A model generated the notes under the pieces. That model did not search any database. It worked only from the letters and a program-made list of their open reading frames with translations, and was not told the origin of the DNA. Positions 1 through 7,340 of a stretch of DNA of 64,000 bases are shown piece after piece. Within the stretch, counting starts at the first letter, position 1, and every line of letters starts with the position of its first letter. The stretch lies in the NCBI GenBank assembly GCA_000828835.1, contig AP014633.1, positions 930,001-994,000 on the forward strand, given 5' to 3'. Origin of the DNA: Thioploca ingrica. Its GTDB lineage: Bacteria > Pseudomonadota > Gammaproteobacteria > Beggiatoales > Beggiatoaceae. A program made the translations under genes and the position numbers.

Positions 1-145
1 TGTTATTGACAACTTATACATACTAACGTACTAAAAAACTGGTAATTTTTCTGCTTAGTTGCTTAAAGTATTGGGCTTATTTTGGAATAATACGGTCATA
101 TTTTGGCTAAATCACCTTTGTTATTAATTCGCCTTGAACTTGAAG

Positions 146-1225
146 ATGAAAATAGTTGATAGATACATTACCCAAACAGTATTATCTGGAACGTTAATCG
201 TATTATTCATTTTAGTGGGTTTATTTACCTTTTTTTCTTTTATTGATGAACTTGATGACATCGGTAAACAACGTTATGGTCTACAACAAGTCATTCAATA
301 TGAGGTTTTAAAAATTCCTCAACAGATTTATGACTTGTTTCCAAGTGCGGTTTTGCTTGGTAGTTTATTAGGGTTAGGAATATTAGCTAATCATAATGAA
401 TTGACCGTGATGCGAGCCGCCGGTTTATCTATCTTACGCATTGTAATCGCTGTCTTGAAAATAGGCTTATTACTCACTTTGTTAGCCATGTTAATTGGTG
501 AAATCCTGGCACCATTGAGTCAACAATATGCTTATCATAACCGAGCCGTTGCGCAATCAGAACATGAAAATCAACAAATTGTTTTTAACAATCGCTATGG
601 CTTTTGGGCTAGAGATGGTAATGATTTTATTAATATTACTACTATTTTCCCGGCGGGTGGTTTTGGTGGTATTGCCTTGTATCAGTTTGATGATCAACAA
701 AATTTGCAAACGGTTACTTATGCAAGAACAGCTTATTATCAAAATGGTCAATGGTTGCTCAAACAAGTAGAGAAAAATCATCTTCAAGCTAATCAAATCA
801 CCCGAGAGTATTTGGAAAATACGACTTGGAATGCGATATTAAAGCCAGAATTAATCAAAATTGTGGTTATTGACCCACATCAATTGTCTAGTTTAGAATT
901 ATATAAATATATTCAATACTTAAAACACAATGAACAACAAACCGCTCAATATGAATTCGCTTTTTGGACACGCCTAACTTATCCTTTAACAGCCATCACA
1001 ATGCTAATTTTAGCCATTCCTTTTATTTTTGGCTCATTACGCAATGTATCAGTAGGACAACGTACTTTGGTAGGCGCCTTGATTGGGGTGGGGTTTCATA
1101 TGCTTAATCAAGCTGCTGGTAATATTGGATTAGTTTATGGGATTAACTCAATTTTCAGTGCCTTGTTTCCTCCATTATTATTTTTTGTTGCGGCTTTGTT
1201 TTTGACGCAACGCGTAATCTTTTAA
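146..1225 (+). CDS. lptG: LPS export permease LptG (YjgP/YjgQ family)
   Basis: Inner-membrane permease subunit that, with LptF and the LptB ATPase, extracts lipopolysaccharide and passes it to the periplasmic LptC-LptA bridge. The product (359 aa) has the family layout: a first membrane helix after MKIVDRYITQTVLSG, two further N-terminal helices, a large periplasmic beta-jellyroll-like region (about residues 130-265), and three C-terminal helices ending in FFVAALFLTQ. An in-frame TTG at 134 would add four residues, but ATG 146 gives the usual LptG N-terminus. No lptF lies immediately upstream: all three plus frames hit stops within the first 35 bases, so any lptF ends at least about 110 nt before this start, whereas the two genes are usually adjacent. 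Confidence 0.93.
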   Translation: MKIVDRYITQTVLSGTLIVLFILVGLFTFFSFIDELDDIGKQRYGLQQVIQYEVLKIPQQIYDLFPSAVLLGSLLGLGILANHNELTVMRAAGLSILRIVIAVLKIGLLLTLLAMLIGEILAPLSQQYAYHNRAVAQSEHENQQIVFNNRYGFWARDGNDFINITTIFPAGGFGGIALYQFDDQQNLQTVTYARTAYYQNGQWLLKQVEKNHLQANQITREYLENTTWNAILKPELIKIVVIDPHQLSSLELYKYIQYLKHNEQQTAQYEFAFWTRLTYPLTAITMLILAIPFIFGSLRNVSVGQRTLVGALIGVGFHMLNQAAGNIGLVYGINSIFSALFPPLLFFVAALFLTQRVIF

Positions 1226-1672
1226 AAAAATTAAAATTAGAAAGTAAATTTTTAAAGATATTCAAGCGAGTTTCAATAGTTATAATTTTTTTAAATCAGT
1301 GTGTTACATCTGTCGCCTAACACACTCTACCGACAACGGGACGAAGTCATGACTAACCTCACCACCCGTTGTGCACCACCAACAAATAGTGACTGTATGA
1401 GCTAAAATCTAGCAAATAATGCGTTGTTTCAAAAAGTCAGACTTGCGGTTTTATTGCTCGTCAATGACTTGGTAATGAATCTACTGTCTCGAAAATTTAT
1501 ACGCCATTGTGTTTAATAATAATCGTTATACAATCAAAATTTGATATTAGGTAACAACAATCATTTGATTAATTCCTTAGTTGAATTATTGGCATTTTTT
1601 ATGCTAAAAGAATACTGCGATAATAATAAAAATTATTATAAACAACAGTATACTACATATACTAAGGAAAAA
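1226..1672. other. intergenic region with two hairpins
   Basis: I see no supported gene here. It holds the perfect 9-bp hairpin at 1298-1326 and a second inverted repeat, ACAACGGG at 1333-1340 and CCCGTTGT at 1365-1372, with a 24-nt loop. The plus frame open from TTG 1541 is taken as a leader in front of the real start of the next gene at 1673. Confidence 0.6.
1298..1326. repeat. hairpin, 9-bp perfect inverted repeat
   Basis: AGTGTGTTA (1298-1306) pairs with TAACACACT (1318-1326) around an 11-nt loop, about 75 nt after the lptG stop. There is no T-run after the stem, so a classical rho-independent terminator is not clear. It may be an mRNA-stabilising hairpin or part of a decayed repeat. Confidence 0.5.
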
Positions 1673-1954
1673 ATGAGAACTTTTATCTATTTAAGTCTGT
1701 TGTCAGCATTTTTATGCTTTACTCTATCAACCAATATCACGGCAGGTGAAAATTGGCAAGATGGCATTGTTAAATGGTTCAACGCCAAAGCCGGTTATGG
1801 TCAAATTATTTCTCAACAAGAGGAAGATATATTTGTACATCATAGTGTTATTGAAGGTTCACAGAAAAAATTAATGACACATCAAAGAGTACAGTATCAA
1901 GCGATTAAAGAACAGGGAAGATGGAAAGCCATTAAAGTTAAAATAATAAACTAA
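1673..1954 (+). CDS. predicted exported cold-shock-domain protein
   Basis: A 93-residue protein. It opens with a typical Sec signal (MRTF, a hydrophobic core LSLLSAFLCFTLS, then small residues before ENWQDG), and a single cold-shock domain fills the rest: GIVKWFNAKAGYGQI corresponds to the strand 1-2/RNP1 region and DIFVHHSVI to RNP2. Cold-shock domains bind single-stranded RNA or DNA and are normally cytoplasmic, so a signal peptide in front is unusual. I chose ATG 1673 because AAGGA at 1664-1668 sits 4 nt upstream; the open frame continues back to TTG 1541 without a recognisable domain. RNP1 is altered (AGYGQI where GFGFI is usual), so nucleic-acid binding may be weaker. The cleavage site, probably after TAG, is inferred. 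Confidence 0.78.
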   Translation: MRTFIYLSLLSAFLCFTLSTNITAGENWQDGIVKWFNAKAGYGQIISQQEEDIFVHHSVIEGSQKKLMTHQRVQYQAIKEQGRWKAIKVKIIN

Positions 1955-2430
1955 CCTTATCATATGTCATAAAAATGACACAATGACTAATTTCAGTCAA
2001 TCATAACAAGATCTCAAACCTTTACTAAAATTCGGTAGGAGTACCGTTCACGAGCGACTTTTTGTTTATTCTTTTAGAACCCAAGGAAAGAAAAAATAAA
2101 AAGTCATTTTTCATTTTGATTTAAGTTATTGAAAAATAGGAAACGCTTATTAAAATAGGCAATGTACCCTCCTATTTAATCGACTATACTAACTTAATAT
2201 CCGTTTAAGGTTATTTGAACTCAAAGTAATTTATATTAACCTTAATATAAGCTTGTTAAAAAGCGAATTGGGTAGTGCTAAACCGGTAGTGATGTTAGCT
2301 CTATAGGTGACAACAAGGGATTGCAATTTCTTGTTACACTAGAATCGCTCCCTATTTAGCACTATCGCTAATTTAAGTAAATTTACCCTAATTTTTATTT
2401 TATTAACGATATTGTTTAACAGTAATCGCT
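1955..2430. other. intergenic region with a long A/T hairpin and a dispersed repeat
   Basis: No gene is supported. An imperfect inverted repeat, left arm 2056-2074 and right arm 2087-2105 (3 mismatches in 19, 12-nt loop), follows the cold-shock gene and could end its transcript; the sequence after it is T-rich. The stretch also carries copy 1 of a dispersed hairpin element at 2275-2362. Confidence 0.55.
2275..2362 (+). repeat. dispersed hairpin repeat A, copy 1
   Basis: An 88-nt element bounded by an 8-bp terminal inverted repeat, GTGCTAAA (2275-2282) and TTTAGCAC (2355-2362). The same element occurs in reverse orientation at 22299-22381; shared blocks include GTAGTGATGTTAGC and GGGATTGCAAT. 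Size and ends fit a REP- or MITE-like non-coding element. No transposase is associated. Confidence 0.7.
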
Positions 2431-2928
2431 ATGTACTTATTAACACTCCTTCATAGTTTCTTAACCACTCTAAAAGGTTTTATCATTTTACTTCTCCTAT
2501 TTATAGGCATTGGAATCGGGTTTGGAACAACTAGCCTGCAACAATTAAATCAAGGCTCTCGACAGTTTGTTGATACTACCATGTTAAGTTTGCTAACTCA
2601 TTGGGATAATAGTGAATTTTTTACTTATGCCAGTGACAGATTGCAACAGCGGTTAACTGGAATACAACTACAGCAAATGAAAGGAGTATTTAATCAATTA
2701 GGTCATTTATTAAATTATCAGGGAGCTATCGGCGGGATATTTCACTCCCCAACCACTTGGTGGCAAGTGGGTGCTCGTTATAAAATACAAGCTAATTTTG
2801 AGGGAGGAAAACTGATTGCTTTAATTACTTTAATCAAACAGGAAGGCCATTGGGCCATTGGCCAATTTGATTATCGGTGTAATTTTTATCCCATAGAGAA
2901 AAAAGTGGGATCATTAATGCTTATCTAA
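2431..2928 (+). CDS. hypothetical protein with N-terminal membrane anchor
   Basis: I do not recognise this 165-residue protein. Residues about 14-34 form one hydrophobic helix (GFIILLLLFIGIGIGFG). The remainder, presumably periplasmic, ends in alternating strands (YKIQANFEGGKLIALITLIKQ) and a W-x-I-x-x-F-D-Y pattern that recalls NTF2-like or DUF4019-type folds; this is only a resemblance. It stands alone on the plus strand between repeat A and the convergent prk gene. Confidence 0.65.
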   Translation: MYLLTLLHSFLTTLKGFIILLLLFIGIGIGFGTTSLQQLNQGSRQFVDTTMLSLLTHWDNSEFFTYASDRLQQRLTGIQLQQMKGVFNQLGHLLNYQGAIGGIFHSPTTWWQVGARYKIQANFEGGKLIALITLIKQEGHWAIGQFDYRCNFYPIEKKVGSLMLI

Positions 2929-2974
2929 AATAAGGGGGTGGTTTCGACTTTTTATCGTTCTATTTGAGTAAAGA

Positions 2975-2998
2975 CAAGACCTTCAATTGAAGGCCTTG
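2975..2998. terminator. candidate bidirectional terminator
   Basis: A 24-nt near-palindrome (CAAGACCTTCAATTGAAGGC and four further bases; one mismatched pair) lies between the convergent ends of the small membrane-protein gene and prk. A short T-containing tract follows in the minus direction. Position and symmetry suit termination from both sides. Confidence 0.5.
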
Positions 2999-3012
2999 CT
3001 TAAATTAAACTG

Positions 3013-3891
3013 TTAAAATTCCATCGATTTACGACGTTTCTCCATCATTTCACTAATGATAGGACGAAATATAATTTGCATAGCAAAACCCATTTTGCCA
3101 CCCGGGACCACCAGCGTATTAGGACGTGACATAAATGAATCATGAACCATAGCTAATAAGTAAGTATAGTCTTGATCACGATACTTATTGAAGCGAATAA
3201 CGACCAGACTTTCATCCGCAGTTGGAATATTGCGTGCGATAAAAGGATTAGAGGTATCAACCAGAGGGACACGTTGAAAATTAATATGGCTGTGGGTAAA
3301 TTGCGGGGTAATGTACTGTACATAATCAGGCATCCGGCGCAGAATGGTATGTGTTACGGCTTCTGCAGAATAGCCGCGTTCCGCTACATCACGGCTAATC
3401 TTTTGTATCCACTCCAAATTAACGCTAGGCACAACCCCGACTAATAAGTCAACCCATTGTGCAACATTGACTTGTGGAGTAACTACTCCTCCATGCAAGC
3501 CTTCATAAAAAAGTAAATCCGTGTCAGGAGGTAGATCTTCCCAAGGTGTAAAGGTACCAGGTAACTGATTATAGGCTTCGGCTTCTTCCTCATTATGTAA
3601 ATAGTAACGTTTTTTCCCAGTACCCTCATGCGCGTATTGACGGAATAATTCTTCTAATTTATCAAGCAAATTCGCTTCTGGGCTAAAATGACTGAGATTT
3701 CTACCCTCTTTTTCAGCGGCAATAACCGCTTCTTTCATTTCTTCACGATTATAGCGGTGGAAACTATCCCCCTCAATAATAGCTGCTTTATATTTACCGC
3801 GTCGAAAAATATCTTCAACCGCTTTCTTAACGGTAGTTGTGCCCGCACCGGATGAACCGGTAACGGCAATAATAGGATGTTTAACTGACAT
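3013..3891 (-). CDS. prk: phosphoribulokinase (proteobacterial class I)
   Basis: Phosphorylates ribulose 5-phosphate with ATP to ribulose 1,5-bisphosphate, the step that feeds RuBisCO in the Calvin-Benson-Bassham cycle. The 292-residue length is that of the octameric proteobacterial enzyme and not the longer plant/cyanobacterial type. Visible features: P-loop GSSGAGTTT near residues 12-20, the EGDSFHRYNREEM segment, YEGLHGG, and the conserved C-terminal stretch VPGGKMGFAMQIIFRP. The start is supported by AGGAGG (complement of 3896-3901), 4 nt upstream. It is a monocistronic minus-strand gene; tkt and gap lie 22 kb away. Two inverted repeats at 3975-3991 and 4110-4125 lie upstream and are candidate regulator sites. 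Heterotrophs such as E. coli carry a related prkB of unknown role, so autotrophy is inferred from the wider context. Confidence 0.95.
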   Translation of the reverse strand: MSVKHPIIAVTGSSGAGTTTVKKAVEDIFRRGKYKAAIIEGDSFHRYNREEMKEAVIAAEKEGRNLSHFSPEANLLDKLEELFRQYAHEGTGKKRYYLHNEEEAEAYNQLPGTFTPWEDLPPDTDLLFYEGLHGGVVTPQVNVAQWVDLLVGVVPSVNLEWIQKISRDVAERGYSAEAVTHTILRRMPDYVQYITPQFTHSHINFQRVPLVDTSNPFIARNIPTADESLVVIRFNKYRDQDYTYLLAMVHDSFMSRPNTLVVPGGKMGFAMQIIFRPIISEMMEKRRKSMEF

Positions 3892-3974
3892 TTATCCTCC
3901 TACATTAACTAAAAAATTAAGCAAATAAACACCAATAGTAATTAACACGTGATTTGACCGAAACCAGGTTACTA

Positions 3975-3991
3975 CAATACTGTACAAGTAT
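3975..3991. promoter_or_regulatory. candidate operator upstream of prk (inverted repeat)
   Basis: AATACT-GTACA-AGTATT: a perfect 6-bp inverted repeat with a 5-nt centre, about 85 nt upstream of the prk start. LysR-type regulators such as CbbR bind short interrupted dyads near Calvin-cycle promoters, but this is not a clear match to a published box and no cbbR gene is in the window. Confidence 0.3.
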
Positions 3992-4109
3992 TACTGTTTT
4001 ATGCAAGGTATAAATTTTTACTCGGTCATAAAGGATTTTGGGGATAGCTTGAGATTTTATTAAAAAAATAACTAATCTAATACCATCTAATATTAATTGA
4101 TAGGTTGTT

Positions 4110-4125
4110 ACCGAAAATTTTCGGT
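4110..4125. promoter_or_regulatory. 16-nt perfect palindrome upstream of prk
   Basis: ACCGAAAATTTTCGGT is fully self-complementary. It lies in the gap between tgpA and prk, about 220 nt before the prk start. It could bind a homodimeric regulator or be the stem of a weak terminator for tgpA. Function unknown. Confidence 0.3.
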
Positions 4126-4237
4126 TATGAATAATCCCAATCATCATCATCAATTAGCTTTCGTAGAAATTAGGAAGTGAGCCTGATTTATCGTTAAGAT
4201 TTAGGTCGTTGAAATGGATAATTAAATATTTCAATAT

Positions 4238-6214
4238 TTATGGATGAAATCTCTGCACTGCCAAGCGTAATTGAGCGAGTGTTTGTGACTGACTACGATA
4301 ACGGGTTTGTAAGTAAAGTGCAATAATTTGATGAGTTGCCTGAGCTAAATCGGGATGCAGGGTGCTCACTCGATTTGCAAACGTTAATGGACCTTCACTG
4401 AGATGGCGGAGTAACCCTCGGCGAGCCAATTTTCGACAAAACCGTTGGTAAATTTGTTGCGCCGGATCATTAATTTTAATCGATGGACGTAACCATATCC
4501 AAGTAGCCAGTAAGAATAATAGGGTCATGGTGAGTGCTAATAATAGGATTATCATACCACGCCAACCAACGTTTTCTAATCCTAATTGACTTATTAATTG
4601 TTGCTGTCGAAATGAATTATAACCCACTATCCCCTGATTCCAAGTATTATTGATAATATCCCAACGATAGCGTAAATTTTGCCAAACCTGGATAACAATA
4701 GAATTCTCCGTTAAAAAACCACCTAACCGGTTTTCTTGAGTCGGTAAAATGCTATCAATTCCGGCTTCAATCCGCTCAGGTGCAATAGCCGCAGTCGGAT
4801 CAACCCGTACCCAACCTTGGTTAGGTAACCAGATTTCGCTCCAAGCATGAGCATCACGTTGGCGAACAATGAGATAGTTGCCGATGGGATTAACAATGCC
4901 ACCTAAATAGCCGGTAACAATGCGTGCTGGAATACCCGCTGCTCGCATTAACACAGTAAAGGCAGCGGCGTAATGTTCACAAAAACCCTGGTGAGTTTTA
5001 AACAAAAATTCGTCGATAGGATCGGCTATTAAAAGCGGTGGTGTATAGGTATACACAAAAGCTTCTTGATTAAAATATTGTAAAGCGCGCTGCACAATCG
5101 CTTGCGGTTGAGGGTTTTGTTGTAACCATTGTTTAGCTAGAGCTAGAGCACGAGGATGTTTACCTGGAGGTAAAGATAAACCTAAATGATATTGTTGATG
5201 GGTTAGTATGTCAGCACGATAATGAATATAGGAACTTAATTGATAAATTAACCGCTGATGTACCAAACTATTAGCCAGTACTTGATAGTCCATACTCAGA
5301 TAACCCTGAGGGGGCGCTTGAGCCGGCAAATCCAAAGCAAATAACCAACGTTGATTATGTGGTTCTAAAGTGATTGTGTAATTAATAGCTTCGCCAATGG
5401 GGTGAAGATCAAGGTTATTCATCTTGTTATCGTATTGAACTCCGCTTTGCCAATCGCGTCCGTTCGTCCACCACAGTACTGGACCACGCCAATAAAGAGA
5501 ACTCGGCGGTGGTATTTTGCTATGAAATTTAACTCGAAAGGCAACGTCATTAGAGAGACTGAGTTTACTCACTTGACCCAATGAAATACTATCACTTAAT
5601 CCAGTAACACCACTATAAGCATCTTTAGGCAAACTCCATAATGTTCCGGTTAAGCGCGGAAACAAAAAAAATAACACTATCATTAAAGGTAAAGCTTGTC
5701 CTAATAAAGTCGCTGATAAGCGGAGTCGCTGAACGGGAAGTAATTTATCGTTGTTATCACTTAAGCTAATGAGTGTTGCGGTTATTAACCAAGTCACTAT
5801 TCCTAGGTATATTACCGTAATAATGGCTTGAGAATAGAGAAAATGAGTGATAATAAGGAAATAACTTAAAAAAACCAGCAAGAAAGCGTCACGGCGGCTA
5901 TTCATTTCTAGCCATTTCAGACCACATAATAACACTAAGAAAGCAATACCAGCGTCGCGTCCAAACCAAGTCCCATAACTTAAGAAAATACCCAGTAACA
6001 CGAGCAATGCTAAGCTAAATTGTAAAGTAGGGCTAAAAGACCATCCCCGTTGTTGAAAAATCAAATAACGCCATAACAGCATGATAAAGAAAGTCGGGAT
6101 AATCCACCAAGCTAAGTGAAATAGATGCGGTAAGATAACTAGAATTAAGATAACGAGTAACCCGCTTAAGGTCGCTAAGCGAGGAAATAAAGTCAAATTA
6201 ACGGTTGGTGCCAT
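4238..6214 (-). CDS. TgpA-like membrane transglutaminase-domain protein
   Basis: A 658-residue membrane protein of the DUF3488/TgpA family. The N-terminal third holds about six membrane helices (from SGLLVILILVILPHL), the middle is a periplasmic transglutaminase-like core, one further helix follows (MIILLLALTMTLLFLLATWI), and the C-terminus is a cytoplasmic DUF4129-like tail (PAQQIYQRFCRKLARRGL). The Cys-His-Asp triad is visible in GFCEHYAAAF, RDAHAWSEIW and VDPTAA. Pseudomonas TgpA is essential and acts at the envelope, but its substrate is unclear. A TTG at 6265 would extend it by 17 residues into the upstream gene; I prefer ATG 6214, which leaves 14 nt after the upstream stop and gives a family-like first helix. 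Confidence 0.87.
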   Translation of the reverse strand: MAPTVNLTLFPRLATLSGLLVILILVILPHLFHLAWWIIPTFFIMLLWRYLIFQQRGWSFSPTLQFSLALLVLLGIFLSYGTWFGRDAGIAFLVLLCGLKWLEMNSRRDAFLLVFLSYFLIITHFLYSQAIITVIYLGIVTWLITATLISLSDNNDKLLPVQRLRLSATLLGQALPLMIVLFFLFPRLTGTLWSLPKDAYSGVTGLSDSISLGQVSKLSLSNDVAFRVKFHSKIPPPSSLYWRGPVLWWTNGRDWQSGVQYDNKMNNLDLHPIGEAINYTITLEPHNQRWLFALDLPAQAPPQGYLSMDYQVLANSLVHQRLIYQLSSYIHYRADILTHQQYHLGLSLPPGKHPRALALAKQWLQQNPQPQAIVQRALQYFNQEAFVYTYTPPLLIADPIDEFLFKTHQGFCEHYAAAFTVLMRAAGIPARIVTGYLGGIVNPIGNYLIVRQRDAHAWSEIWLPNQGWVRVDPTAAIAPERIEAGIDSILPTQENRLGGFLTENSIVIQVWQNLRYRWDIINNTWNQGIVGYNSFRQQQLISQLGLENVGWRGMIILLLALTMTLLFLLATWIWLRPSIKINDPAQQIYQRFCRKLARRGLLRHLSEGPLTFANRVSTLHPDLAQATHQIIALYLQTRYRSQSQTLAQLRLAVQRFHP

Positions 6215-6228
6215 AATAATGATTATAA

Positions 6229-7215
6229 TCAAGATAAGGCGTATAAAGCCAAGGTTTGTAAACAATACTCACGATGTTGTTGTCCACTATTCGGTTCAAT
6301 AGTGCAATGGGGCATTTTCAAACCATATTGGACATTCTGACTATCGGCTATCAGTATCCATAAGCAGAGTTGTGATAAACTGGCTTCTACATCATTTAAT
6401 GGACTAACCTCATCCCATAATAACCATAAGATGGTTGTACTAATCCCACCAAATTGTTTAATGAGCCAATCTTGTCCCCGAGCTACCGCTTTCCAATCAA
6501 TGTGACGGGGAGAATCTCCTAACTGATAGTCACGATAGCCAATAAAATCTTCACCTCTACCTTCACAAAGATATCCGCTTTCCCGATTTGAAGGTGTTTT
6601 ATTTCCAGGTAATTGCTGTTGTCCAAGGGATTTTGGATAAACGATGGCAGAAATATCTAAATGAATTGACGCCCACGCATAGAATAATCCCACTGGAAAA
6701 CAAGAATATACGGTAACTGGGCCTAAAAATAATCGCCCTCGCTGGGTACTTAACACGGGATAAATCAAATTTATCTTTTGGTTGGCAGGTACATCTATAA
6801 TTAACTCCCGTTCCGTTTGGCAATTTAATCCCATCCGCTGAGAAAAATGCGCTTGCCAAATTAAACTATAGCGAGCACCCAGTTCACGGTTATCTAGCCA
6901 TAATTCAAATTGCGCTGTTTCTCCTGCAAATAGTGGTTTAACTTTTCCGGCGGTGATGCAAAGTCCTAAAAGATTTCGCTGTGTATGTAACATAGATACC
7001 ATTGCCATACTACCCAATAAGAAAGTCAGCATATAACCCATATTGTTGTTGTAATTCATAGAGCCGACTAACATAACCAACAACATTAAAGCAAATAAAA
7101 AACCCACCCGGGTAGGTAAAATAAAAATTTGATGCCGATTAAGTATGACGGCTCCAGCTTGAGCAATGGAACGACGAGAAAAGAAATTTAACCAACGAGT
7201 TAATGATTTTTTCAT
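6229..7215 (-). CDS. DUF58 family membrane-anchored protein
   Basis: A 328-residue protein with two adjacent membrane helices (about residues 35-80) followed by a cytoplasmic DUF58 (von Willebrand A-like) domain; the signature is GEDFIGYRDYQLGDSPRHID then WK. DUF58 proteins are usually co-encoded with a MoxR AAA+ ATPase and a TgpA-type transglutaminase. Here the transglutaminase follows directly, but no moxR precedes the gene: the next gene upstream is the divergent hybrid kinase. The start is ATG 7215, with no strong ribosome site. Confidence 0.87.
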   Translation of the reverse strand: MKKSLTRWLNFFSRRSIAQAGAVILNRHQIFILPTRVGFLFALMLLVMLVGSMNYNNNMGYMLTFLLGSMAMVSMLHTQRNLLGLCITAGKVKPLFAGETAQFELWLDNRELGARYSLIWQAHFSQRMGLNCQTERELIIDVPANQKINLIYPVLSTQRGRLFLGPVTVYSCFPVGLFYAWASIHLDISAIVYPKSLGQQQLPGNKTPSNRESGYLCEGRGEDFIGYRDYQLGDSPRHIDWKAVARGQDWLIKQFGGISTTILWLLWDEVSPLNDVEASLSQLCLWILIADSQNVQYGLKMPHCTIEPNSGQQHREYCLQTLALYALS

Positions 7216-7340
7216 CGATACTGAACTGAATTTGATAGGTTGAGAGATGAGAAAAAAAACAATCTAACGCATTTTATAATTAATTATAATTTAAATATAA
7301 TGCCAACCGACCTTTTTTTCTGCCGCCTACCTTGGTAATT

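Larger units (their letters stand above)
3892..4237. other. prk upstream region
   Basis: A+T-rich, no gene supported; a 78-codon minus-strand open frame here has no start signal or recognisable content. It contains the two inverted repeats listed separately and probably holds the prk promoter, which I could not place with confidence. Confidence 0.5.

Noticed and set aside
6-34. TTGACA (6-11) with TACTAA 17 nt later as an lptG promoter
   Set aside because: The -35 is perfect but the -10 matches only three of six bases, and A+T-rich DNA gives such pairs often.
1541-1672. 44-codon N-terminal extension of the cold-shock protein from TTG 1541
   Set aside because: ATG 1673 has AAGGA 4 nt upstream and begins a signal peptide; the extension has no domain.
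3917-4153. 78-codon minus-strand frame between prk and tgpA
   Set aside because: No ribosome site, no family resemblance, and it spans the prk upstream region with dyads.
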